From positions 1-62,384 of IMG/VR virus record IMGVR_UViG_3300028194_000282: a stretch of 62,384 nt of DNA. One strand, written 5' to 3'. Position numbers and translations under genes: made by a program. Shown one piece after another: positions 41,479 to 47,649 of this stretch (positions are counted from its first letter, which is position 1; every line of letters begins with the position of its first letter). This DNA comes from a virus. The notes beneath the pieces are model-generated. The model was not told the origin of the DNA. It saw only the letters and a list, made by a program, of their open reading frames with translations, and did not search any database.

Positions 41479-42056
41479 AGAAGTTTATAATACTAACAAG
41501 TATATCTGTGATTGGATATGTTGGAGCAGATGTGTCTTTGAAGACACAATCTGTGTCGATGAAAGAGGAGGATTTATTTCCTCCTCAATCATTGGTCGAT
41601 GTCCTGACAGTGGATACGGTTCAGGATACAATACGAATCATTAATTCGTTTGACATAGACACGACCTTGACATTCAACGACTTTATAGAAGCAGTCATAT
41701 ACATAGAAAGCAGAGGTGATAGTCTAGCATACAACACAAAAGAAAAAGCAGTGGGTGTGCTACAGATTAGACCTATAATGCTCCGGGAAGTTAACCGGGT
41801 GCTAAGAAAAAATAAAGTTCCTGGCAAGTATGTGCTACAGGATAGATACTCACAGGAGAAGTCAATCGAGATGTTTGAAATTATGGCTGAACAAGTTAAT
41901 CAAGATGAGTTAAGTCAGATGCAGTTCTTTGAAATTGTTGCACGAAGGTGGAATGGTGGAAGGAGAGGCGACAAAAAGAAAGCTACAATAAAGTATTGGG
42001 AGCGAATTAAAAATCAATTAAATATAATAAATTATGGAAAGTTCAGTAATCAGTAA
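41475..42056 (+). CDS. Secreted lytic transglycosylase-like (SLT) protein, 193 aa
   Basis: N-terminal signal peptide (MKKFIILTSISVIGYVGADV), then an SLT-type domain: catalytic-type Glu78 in VIYIESRGDS, followed by AYNTKEKAVGVLQIRPIML (G-x-x-Q-I) and ARRWNGG, as in soluble lytic transglycosylases. It would act on peptidoglycan in the periplasm. It sits in the early operon far from the lysis cassette, so it is probably not the main endolysin; roles in cell-wall remodelling or in exclusion are possible. The palindrome copy at 41532 encodes V-S-L-K-T just after the signal peptide. Confidence 0.7.
   Translation: MKKFIILTSISVIGYVGADVSLKTQSVSMKEEDLFPPQSLVDVLTVDTVQDTIRIINSFDIDTTLTFNDFIEAVIYIESRGDSLAYNTKEKAVGVLQIRPIMLREVNRVLRKNKVPGKYVLQDRYSQEKSIEMFEIMAEQVNQDELSQMQFFEIVARRWNGGRRGDKKKATIKYWERIKNQLNIINYGKFSNQ
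41532..41547. repeat. 16-bp palindrome, copy 5 (inside SLT gene)
   Basis: GTGTCTTTGAAGACAC, encoding V-S-L-K-T at the signal-peptide/mature junction. Confidence 0.95.
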
Positions 42057-42285
42057 AATCAAAAATGCAATCAAAGATTTCGAAATGCTACAAAACGAAG
42101 AATGGCAACCGGATAATGATTCTTGCCAAGCAAGTATAGACAATCTTGAAACTGCAGTATCACAATTAAGAGACAACGCATTGTGGTTAAATAAGTTTAT
42201 CGACTATGTGGAAGAACAAAGACCAAACACTTACAACGAGGCTTGTGAATATGCCGATGAATATTCAGAAAGAAAAGACATCTAA
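42034..42285 (+). CDS. Acidic helical hypothetical protein, 83 aa
   Basis: MESSVISKIKNAIKDFEMLQ then WQPDNDSCQASIDNLETAVS. It overlaps the SLT gene by 23 bp and ends before a new promoter. Helical and acidic; family not recognised. Confidence 0.55.
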   Translation: MESSVISKIKNAIKDFEMLQNEEWQPDNDSCQASIDNLETAVSQLRDNALWLNKFIDYVEEQRPNTYNEACEYADEYSERKDI

Positions 42286-42293
42286 TATTAGGT

Positions 42294-42319
42294 TATGTCT
42301 AAATTTAGTCTTATCTTTG
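42294..42319 (+). promoter_or_regulatory. Promoter: GTCTAAAT plus TATCTTTG
   Basis: The -7 box TATCTTTG (42312-42319) lies 7 nt after GTCTAAAT (42297-42304). The promoter at 43678-43700 has the same element with identical spacing. It drives the amidotransferase fusion gene; palindrome copy 6 lies in the leader. Confidence 0.6.
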
Positions 42320-42339
42320 TATAAATCAATCAGAGGTCT

Positions 42340-42355
42340 GTGTCTTCAAAGACAC
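42340..42355. repeat. 16-bp palindrome, copy 6 (in a leader)
   Basis: GTGTCTTCAAAGACAC between the promoter and the ATG at 42378. Flanking GAGG...CCTC can extend the hairpin. Confidence 0.95.
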
Positions 42356-42377
42356 TCCTCATAAAATCAAATCAATT

Positions 42378-43448
42378 ATGTGCGTAATTATTATTAAGCA
42401 AAAAGAAAGTATGATGTCTGAAGAGATAGCCAAGACATCATCAAAAATTAATCCTCACGGATTAGGAATTATTTGGCTAGACACTTTTGAAGTTACTTAT
42501 CACAAGTCAAAAGATTATCGAATACTATTAACAGACAGACCATTCATTGCTCACTTTAGGTATGCAACTATGGGTGCAGTGAACAAGTCAAACACTCATC
42601 CATTTGTATGTGGAAACAACAAGGATGAGATGTTAATGCACAACGGAACTATAAAAGGTTTAGGTAGTGCAGAACTATGTGATTCAAAAGCTTTAGCAAT
42701 TGAACTAGGGTCAACACCTAGACAAGATTGGAAGACACGACTAGAGCAGTATGATTCTAGATTTGTTTCTGTGAACTTACGAACTCGTTCATTCCAAATT
42801 TATAATCGTAATCTCTATACATATAGAGATGGCATTTGGTATTCCAAAGCCAATGTATTGCAAGACAATCTTATTGCAGTATACGGAACTCTTAAGAAAG
42901 GGTTTAGCAACTACTATAGTTTTCTTACCAACGCAAAACATTTAGGAAGAGGAACAACTCAAGACAAGTATCCTTTGTTAGTTAGTGGGTTACCTTATAT
43001 GGTAGACAAGAAAGGTGTAGGTCACAATGTGGTTGTTGATGTATTTAAAGTTAGTGATGTTCAACTTGAAAAGGTTGACCAACTAGAGGGTCATCCACAA
43101 TGGTATCAAAGAAAACTTATACCAATAAAATTAAAAGATAGAACTCTTAATTGTTGGTTGTACTTTAATCCAAAACAAATAACTCCAACTACAGAAATGC
43201 ATAAAGAGTATGTGCAACAAGTACAAAAGAGATTTACTTTTGAGGATGTAGGCACAAGCTATGACACTGCTGAATATCACGAAGCAATAGACATAGGGTG
43301 GACAGACAACGATTTTCCAACTAACGAAACCAATGCTTGTATAGATTGTTTTAATGATGTGGAACACGATGGCTTTGCCAACTACTACTGCTCCTCTTGT
43401 GGGAATTGGTTTACAGAAGAAGAAATAGTTAACTTTAATAAAATATAA
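42378..43448 (+). CDS. Class-II glutamine amidotransferase / gamma-glutamyl cyclotransferase fusion, 356 aa
   Basis: Three parts are visible. An Ntn-type class-II amidotransferase domain has Cys2 right after Met (MCVIIIK), HFRYAT at 59-64 and MHNGTI at 87-92. An AIG2/GGCT-like domain has AVYGTLKKG near residues 166-174 and DQLEGHPQWYQRKLIPI, with a candidate catalytic Glu. A C-terminal zinc ribbon has CIDC...CSSC (last ~37 residues). Such fusions co-occur with amidoligases, and one lies 1.6 kb upstream. They are thought to release, transfer or cyclise gamma-glutamyl/amide groups. The gene has its own promoter and a palindrome in its leader. Confidence 0.8.
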   Translation: MCVIIIKQKESMMSEEIAKTSSKINPHGLGIIWLDTFEVTYHKSKDYRILLTDRPFIAHFRYATMGAVNKSNTHPFVCGNNKDEMLMHNGTIKGLGSAELCDSKALAIELGSTPRQDWKTRLEQYDSRFVSVNLRTRSFQIYNRNLYTYRDGIWYSKANVLQDNLIAVYGTLKKGFSNYYSFLTNAKHLGRGTTQDKYPLLVSGLPYMVDKKGVGHNVVVDVFKVSDVQLEKVDQLEGHPQWYQRKLIPIKLKDRTLNCWLYFNPKQITPTTEMHKEYVQQVQKRFTFEDVGTSYDTAEYHEAIDIGWTDNDFPTNETNACIDCFNDVEHDGFANYYCSSCGNWFTEEEIVNFNKI

Positions 43449-43449
43449 A

Positions 43450-43671
43450 ATGGACTTAAATAAAATAAAAAACATAGCAAAAGATATCATCTCAGATGAT
43501 GAATGGGTAAACGATAGTCACTCCCAAGCAGAACATACCGGAATCAAAGATGGGTTGAACAGACTCATCAAACACCTTGAAGAGACTGATGGGAAACCAT
43601 ATTGGTTTCACAAGGCAGACAAGATAAAGAAAGATGGATATTGGTATGTAAAAATAAGTGACATAAAGTAA
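43450..43671 (+). CDS. Hypothetical protein, 73 aa
   Basis: MDLNKIKNIAKDIISDDEWV, then HSQAEHTGIKDGLNRLIKHL and PYWFHKADKIKKDGYWYVKI. The Trp/Tyr-rich C-terminus resembles small proteins common in flavophages. One base after the amidotransferase gene. Function unknown. Confidence 0.55.
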   Translation: MDLNKIKNIAKDIISDDEWVNDSHSQAEHTGIKDGLNRLIKHLEETDGKPYWFHKADKIKKDGYWYVKISDIK

Positions 43672-43674
43672 TGT

Positions 43675-43700
43675 TATGTCTAAATAAATTCGTACTTTAG
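43675..43700 (+). promoter_or_regulatory. Promoter: GTCTAAAT plus TACTTTAG
   Basis: GTCTAAAT (43678-43685) and TACTTTAG (43693-43700) with the same 7-nt spacing as at 42297-42319, 23 nt before the DUF3846-like ATG. The -7 box departs from TAnnTTTG at one base. Confidence 0.5.
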
Positions 43701-43723
43701 TACAAATCATAAATCAAATCATA

Positions 43724-43963
43724 ATGGCAAGACTATTAAAATCAAGTGGAGAGGTGCTACCTAATGTAGACATCTCTTCACTCAAAAAAATGCAGAACCT
43801 TGTTCAAGGTTATATCGAATTCATTTACATAAAGGATAAGATATTAATAGTAAACGAAGAAGGTTTACTAGACCAACTGCCACCAAACATTGAAGCAAGT
43901 CGAATATACGGGAAACCTTTAGTCGGGGATGTAATAGAATGTGGAATCAAAGAAGTTAACTGA
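43724..43963 (+). CDS. DUF3846-like protein, 79 aa
   Basis: MARLLKSSGEVLPNVDISSL then LKKMQNLVQGYIEFIYIKDK and ILIVNEEGLLDQLPPNIEAS. The layout ('l.sl..lQ..V.GyIe...' then 'ivNEeg....lppN..A') is that of DUF3846-type proteins in many phages. Function unknown. Stop and next ATG overlap (TGATG). Confidence 0.65.
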   Translation: MARLLKSSGEVLPNVDISSLKKMQNLVQGYIEFIYIKDKILIVNEEGLLDQLPPNIEASRIYGKPLVGDVIECGIKEVN

Positions 43964-44058
43964 TGGATAGAGATAAGTATAACGCATCAATGATAGGCAC
44001 GTTCATAAGTTATGTGGGCATTATAATTATACTGATTATATTAAAAGTACAACAATAA
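43963..44058 (+). CDS. Tiny single-pass membrane protein, 31 aa
   Basis: Short frame MDRDKYNASMIGTFISYVGI followed by IIILIILKVQQ. One transmembrane helix; start overlaps the DUF3846-like stop, and its stop overlaps the next ATG (TAATG). Membership of an overlapping chain supports it. Confidence 0.5.
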   Translation: MDRDKYNASMIGTFISYVGIIIILIILKVQQ

Positions 44059-44180
44059 TGATACAGACTTTACAACAGAAAATCATAAAGCTTAAGTTAG
44101 AAAAGGGAGACAAGCAGCAGATACAAAAACTGCAGCAAGAACTCGATAAATTAATCAATCAAAAAAAAGAATCAAAATGA
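44058..44180 (+). CDS. Tiny coiled-coil protein, 40 aa
   Basis: Short frame MIQTLQQKIIKLKLEKGDKQ, then QIQKLQQELDKL, a Gln/Lys/Leu coiled coil. It is chained to neighbours by TAATG and ATGA overlaps. Function unknown. Confidence 0.5.
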   Translation: MIQTLQQKIIKLKLEKGDKQQIQKLQQELDKLINQKKESK

Positions 44181-44425
44181 AATGGAAAAATTTTAAATCA
44201 TATCAAAGTACCGGACTCATCAGTAAGATAAGTTATGTAAGTGATAAAACTTTACTGCATACAAAAACTACTGATGTTATTATTTATGCCAACAATAACT
44301 ATATCGAAATGCTGAAAGATGGGAAATTTTTATACCGTCCGTCAGGAATTGGTCAGGGAAAACGAAGCAGAAACTTAGAAAATGTAGAACTATATATGTA
44401 TAAAGAACTTTATGGAAACAACTGA
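44177..44425 (+). CDS. Hypothetical protein, 82 aa
   Basis: MKWKNFKSYQSTGLISKISY, then TTDVIIYANNNYIEMLKDGK. Basic beta-rich protein. Start overlaps the coiled-coil stop (ATGA); stop overlaps the next gene by 14 bp. Function not recognised. Confidence 0.55.
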   Translation: MKWKNFKSYQSTGLISKISYVSDKTLLHTKTTDVIIYANNNYIEMLKDGKFLYRPSGIGQGKRSRNLENVELYMYKELYGNN

Positions 44426-44702
44426 AGAACTAATTAAGCAAGTAGGGAGGGAAGTGGTAATGCTCCTGCTCGAAAAAAATAAAGCCTATGGAGACACGGC
44501 TAACAAACCACCAAAAATATTTTCAAAGCTATCAGCCAAGGAAGGAATCTTAGCTAGGATAGATGATAAGTTAAGTAGAATCAAGACCGTTGGACTAAAC
44601 GACAAGACAGAGGATACAATGCTTGACCTTATTGGATACCTTATATTATATAGGGTGCAATGCAAGAAGGAAGTGTCTTCAAAGACACAGAAAATAAGTT
44701 AG
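44412..44702 (+). CDS. DUF1599/MazG-like helical protein, 96 aa
   Basis: LEKNKAYGDTANKPPKIFSK, then EGILARIDDKLSRIKTVGLN and DKTEDTMLDLIGYLILYRV. The 'K-x-x-x-YGD...(I/V)DDKLsRi...eDt-lDLiGYL-l-' pattern is that of DUF1599 (nucleotide-modification-associated/MazG-like) proteins, suggested to hydrolyse or channel nucleotides. The C-terminal residues VSSKTQ come from palindrome copy 7, apparently an addition to the family's end. Confidence 0.65.
   Translation: METTEELIKQVGREVVMLLLEKNKAYGDTANKPPKIFSKLSAKEGILARIDDKLSRIKTVGLNDKTEDTMLDLIGYLILYRVQCKKEVSSKTQKIS
44673..44688. repeat. 16-bp palindrome, copy 7 (end of DUF1599-like gene)
   Basis: GTGTCTTCAAAGACAC, encoding V-S-S-K-T near the C-terminus, just before the promoter at 44724. 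Confidence 0.95.
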
Positions 44703-44731
44703 ACAAAATTTGGAAAAGTAATATACTTTTG
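44698..44731 (+). promoter_or_regulatory. Promoter: GTTAGAC then TACTTTTG
   Basis: TACTTTTG (44724-44731) is a TAnnTTTG box 35 nt before the ATG at 44767; GTTAGAC (44698-44704) lies 19 nt upstream of it. Starts the recombination/replication transcript. Confidence 0.5.
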
Positions 44732-44766
44732 TTACCTTTATAGTCAATCAATTAAATCAAAATCAA

Positions 44767-44979
44767 ATGTCAAAATCAAGTAGAATGTTCCAAGAGGAAC
44801 GAGAGAAAGAGCCTATTAATTTAGAGCAATTCTTAGATGCAGAGTACCAACAAATACAAGAGGTACACATCAAACAAAAACAAGTGTTAAACGATATCTT
44901 TGAAGCTTGGGGAGAAATCTTCGGAGCAAAGGATATATCAAAAAAAATCGAATCAAGAGATGAAGACAACAATTTTTAA
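44767..44979 (+). CDS. Acidic helical protein, 70 aa
   Basis: MSKSSRMFQEEREKEPINLE, then QEVHIKQKQVLNDIFEAWGE. Glu/Gln/Lys-rich helix, first gene after the promoter at 44724. It overlaps the DnaA-like gene by 20 bp. Function unknown. Confidence 0.55.
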   Translation: MSKSSRMFQEEREKEPINLEQFLDAEYQQIQEVHIKQKQVLNDIFEAWGEIFGAKDISKKIESRDEDNNF

Positions 44980-45256
44980 TCAGTATGTAGAGCGAGTGTG
45001 CTATCTATTTAATGTAGATAGAGAACTCCTATTTAGTAAAACAAAGAGAAGAGATGTGGTAGATGCTAGACATCTGCTTTATTACTTATGCTCTTTGAGA
45101 CCAATGAGGTTGGTGTATATACAAGAGTATATGTCAGAGAATGGATACTTAATAAATCATTCGTCTATTCACCACGGAATACAAGTAGTTAAAGAAAAGA
45201 TGGAAACAGACATCGACTACGTTAAAGAGATAAACTTAATCAAAGATGAATACTAG
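44960..45256 (+). CDS. DnaA domain IV-like DNA-binding protein, 98 aa
   Basis: I chose the ATG at 44960 (MKTTIFNQYVERVCYLFNVD). Then KTKRRDVVDARHLLYYLCSL and NGYLINHSSIHHGIQVV match the C-terminal DNA-binding domain of DnaA ('..R...vv.aR.i..yL.r......I...fg.rdHsTv.hai'). There is no ATPase domain. It could recognise a phage origin or regulate the operon. A second such protein is at 52464. Confidence 0.7.
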   Translation: MKTTIFNQYVERVCYLFNVDRELLFSKTKRRDVVDARHLLYYLCSLRPMRLVYIQEYMSENGYLINHSSIHHGIQVVKEKMETDIDYVKEINLIKDEY

Positions 45257-45695
45257 ACTCCTAGAAATTTTTGAGGAATCCAAGCAGGACACTTATGCGT
45301 TAACTATAAATTCACACGGGTATGAGTCAAGAATGGTGTATGGAATTAAAATCATTAAAGATAATGAGACAAACGAAATACAATTTCTCAATACAATGTT
45401 AGGAGGCGATTATTATTCTAGATTAACTGAAGACCAAATAAATATTTTTATAGAAAATGGTTGGAGGTATGGGGTTTATGTCTTATCTTTGTCTAACTAT
45501 CGTGCAAAACTAGACATCATTGAAAAGCGTATGCAAAAGTATATCAGTGAGAAAAAGTCTGAAAAGCAGATTAGACAATTAAAGGGGAGCAGAGAACGAG
45601 TGCTTTCTAAATATAGTGAAATCAATTTTAAATTAAATCAATTAAACAATGGAGACAAAAAAGTCAACACCAAAAAAGAAGCAGACAACTTTTGA
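45246..45695 (+). CDS. Hypothetical coiled-coil protein, 149 aa
   Basis: MNTRLLEIFEESKQDTYALT then a Tyr/Asp-rich N-terminal half and a Lys/Glu coiled-coil C-terminus (IEKRMQKYISEKKSEKQIRQ). Overlaps both neighbours (11 and 47 bp). Possibly a recombination accessory factor by position. Confidence 0.55.
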   Translation: MNTRLLEIFEESKQDTYALTINSHGYESRMVYGIKIIKDNETNEIQFLNTMLGGDYYSRLTEDQINIFIENGWRYGVYVLSLSNYRAKLDIIEKRMQKYISEKKSEKQIRQLKGSRERVLSKYSEINFKLNQLNNGDKKVNTKKEADNF

Positions 45696-46308
45696 AAAAT
45701 TATCTGCTATCAACGTAAATCAATACGTTGAGAAGAAAGGAAATCTAACGTACTTATCTTGGGCATTTGCTTGGAGCGAGACAAAAAGAAATTGTCCGGA
45801 TGCAAGGTATGAAATTCTAGAAACAACTTACGATGAGCAACTAGGCTTTATGTGTAACACACAAGTTACAATTGAAGGCGAGACATTACCTATGTGGTTA
45901 CCCGTTATGGATAGTAAGAATCAATCTATGCGTAAGACTAACTACAAATACTCTACAAGATATGGAGAGAAAGAGGTTATGGCAGCGACAACTTTTGACA
46001 TCAATAAAACTATGATGAGATGCTTAGTTAAAAACTTAGCGATGTTTGGAATGGGAATTTATATCTATGCAGGAGAAGATATGCCAACTGAAGAGGTCAA
46101 GGTTATCCCTACAAAAGAGAAAGCTAAACCTAAAAGTAATAGCAAAGACAAGGATGAGTTAGTATTGAATTCAGATGATTGGAAGAATGTATCTAAGTTT
46201 GTAGTAGAAAGTAAACACTTAGGACTTAAGAAAATTATAGACAAAGTTTCATTAAAGTTTAGTCTTACTGCATCAGTTAAGAATGAAATCAAAAACCTAA
46301 TCAAATGA
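45649..46308 (+). CDS. DUF1071-like single-strand annealing protein, 219 aa
   Basis: The domain KKGNLTYLSWAFAWSETKRN, then ETLPMWLPVMDSKNQSM and DINKTMMRCLVKNLAMFGMG followed by IYIYAGEDM, matches DUF1071 (Sak3-like) proteins, the Rad52-like annealing partners of phage recombination. A Lys-rich linker and a small helical C-terminal domain follow. Together with the exonuclease downstream (4-bp overlap) it forms a complete annealing recombination pair. Confidence 0.75.
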   Translation: METKKSTPKKKQTTFEKLSAINVNQYVEKKGNLTYLSWAFAWSETKRNCPDARYEILETTYDEQLGFMCNTQVTIEGETLPMWLPVMDSKNQSMRKTNYKYSTRYGEKEVMAATTFDINKTMMRCLVKNLAMFGMGIYIYAGEDMPTEEVKVIPTKEKAKPKSNSKDKDELVLNSDDWKNVSKFVVESKHLGLKKIIDKVSLKFSLTASVKNEIKNLIK

Positions 46309-47039
46309 TAGATAGCCAAAAAATTCTAGATGCTCTTAGAGATGATGAGCAATACTACGGAGAGTTTGGTCAGCAGTACTTATCTAATTCAGATGTAGGA
46401 ACACTCCTAAAAAATCCAACACAATTTAGAAAGCCACAAGATGATAATGTAAATTTTCATAAAGGCAGATACTTTCATCAACTAATTCTTGAGCCGGAGA
46501 AGGCTAAAGAAACTAGCTTTATAGATGTTTCATCAAGAAACACAAAAGCTTACAAGGAAACTGCAGTTAATGGAATTGTGATGTTGGAAAAAGAAGGTCA
46601 GGAAATCAGAGATTGCGTTAATGCAATGATGGAAAACTATTCTTTTTTTGAAGGCATTCGTCAAACCGGTTGTGAGTATGAAGTACCATCCATACAAGAG
46701 TTTAATGGTGTGTGGTGGAAAGGTAAGGCAGACATCGTTTGTCCCGATAAACTTATTGATTTAAAAACTACCGGGAACATAGATGATTTTAAATGGTCAG
46801 CTAGGAAGTACAACTATGATAGTCAGTGTTACATATACCAAAAACTATTTGGGTTGCCATTAGAGTTTTATGTAGTAGACAAGACAACTAAAAGGTTGGG
46901 TATATTTAAACCATCTGAAGAGTTTGTAGCAAGAGGAGAACAGAAAGTTATTCAAGCTATAGGAGTTTACAACAGATTCTTTAATGAAGATAAAAAAACA
47001 GAAGACATCAACGAATATTTCATCAGCGATGTTCTTTAA
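46305..47039 (+). CDS. RecE/YqaJ-like PD-(D/E)XK exonuclease, 244 aa
   Basis: The nuclease core is clear: FHKGRYFHQLILEPEKAKET, then GVWWKGKADIVCPDKLIDLK with TTG, a D-(x)n-D-x-K motif (KADIV...LIDLKTT), and a QCYIYQKLFGLPLEFYVVDK stretch. Such proteins are 5'-3' dsDNA exonucleases that give 3' tails for annealing. Start overlaps the annealing protein by 4 bp. Confidence 0.75.
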   Translation: MIDSQKILDALRDDEQYYGEFGQQYLSNSDVGTLLKNPTQFRKPQDDNVNFHKGRYFHQLILEPEKAKETSFIDVSSRNTKAYKETAVNGIVMLEKEGQEIRDCVNAMMENYSFFEGIRQTGCEYEVPSIQEFNGVWWKGKADIVCPDKLIDLKTTGNIDDFKWSARKYNYDSQCYIYQKLFGLPLEFYVVDKTTKRLGIFKPSEEFVARGEQKVIQAIGVYNRFFNEDKKTEDINEYFISDVL

Positions 47040-47154
47040 AAAGAAACGAGTTAAGTGGTTCAAAGTTCCAATGGAATGCAAGACTCGTGAGGAAAAAGAT
47101 AATCTTATCCTCTATATAATAAACAATTTGGAACAAACAATTAAAATCAATTAA
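47029..47154 (+). CDS. Small basic protein, 41 aa
   Basis: Short frame MFFKKKRVKWFKVPMECKTR, overlapping the exonuclease stop by 11 bp and ending 2 bp before the SSB-like ATG. Basic N-terminus, hydrophobic C-terminal helix. Function unknown. Confidence 0.5.
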   Translation: MFFKKKRVKWFKVPMECKTREEKDNLILYIINNLEQTIKIN

Positions 47155-47156
47155 TT

Positions 47157-47429
47157 ATGGCAGAAGAAAAAATCTTTGCAGATGGTTTCTCATTTAAGAG
47201 AAACGACAACGCACCCGAATTTGTAGTAGGGAAGCAGTCAATTAAAGTGGATGAAGCAATAGCTTTCCTAAAACAGAATGCTAAAAATGGATGGGTAAAC
47301 CTAGACATCAAAAGAGCAAAAGGTGGAAACTTTTATTGTGAGTTAGATACTTGGGTTGCAAAACCTCAAGGCGATGCTCCTAAAAAAGTGGAAGAAAAAG
47401 TGGATGAGTCAGCAGACTTACCATTCTAA
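47157..47429 (+). CDS. SSB-like protein with acidic DLPF tail, 90 aa
   Basis: The body MAEEKIFADGFSFKRNDNAP, KVDEAIAFLKQNAKNGWVNL and KRAKGGNFYCELDTWVAKPQ ends in VEEKVDESADLPF, the acidic tip by which SSB proteins recruit partners. Short for an OB-fold SSB (about 150 aa in hosts), but small phage proteins of this kind are common. Ssb role likely, not certain. Palindrome copy 8 starts at the base after its stop. Confidence 0.6.
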   Translation: MAEEKIFADGFSFKRNDNAPEFVVGKQSIKVDEAIAFLKQNAKNGWVNLDIKRAKGGNFYCELDTWVAKPQGDAPKKVEEKVDESADLPF

Positions 47430-47445
47430 GTGTCTTCAAAGACAC
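47430..47445. repeat. 16-bp palindrome, copy 8 (intergenic)
   Basis: GTGTCTTCAAAGACAC directly after the SSB-like stop codon and 10 bp before a terminator hairpin. Confidence 0.95.
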
Positions 47446-47455
47446 CGGTAATAAG

Positions 47456-47482
47456 AAGGGAGACAATAGTCTCCCTTTCTTT
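47456..47482 (+). terminator. Rho-independent terminator after the SSB-like gene
   Basis: AAGGGAGAC-AATA-GTCTCCCTT, 9-bp stem, followed by TCTTTT. Ends the recombination operon. Confidence 0.8.
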
Positions 47483-47649
47483 TACCCCAATTAATGTTAC
47501 TTGTCGGAAAAAATAATCAACTATACTCTTTTATAGTATATATATTTTTCTTTTCTTTACCTATATAAAGAAAATAAATAACATAATCAACATAACTACT
47601 GATAATCAGAGAGTTAAATAAATCAAATCAACATTAAATCAACATATAT
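47483..47649 (+). promoter_or_regulatory. AT-rich control region before the primase/helicase
   Basis: No gene seen. Contains the dyad TATACT...AGTATA (47523-47541), AACATAATCAACAT (47580-47593, same 14-mer as at 38093), and ACTACTGATAATCAGAGAGTT. I see no clear TAnnTTTG box; the promoter type may differ. Confidence 0.4.
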
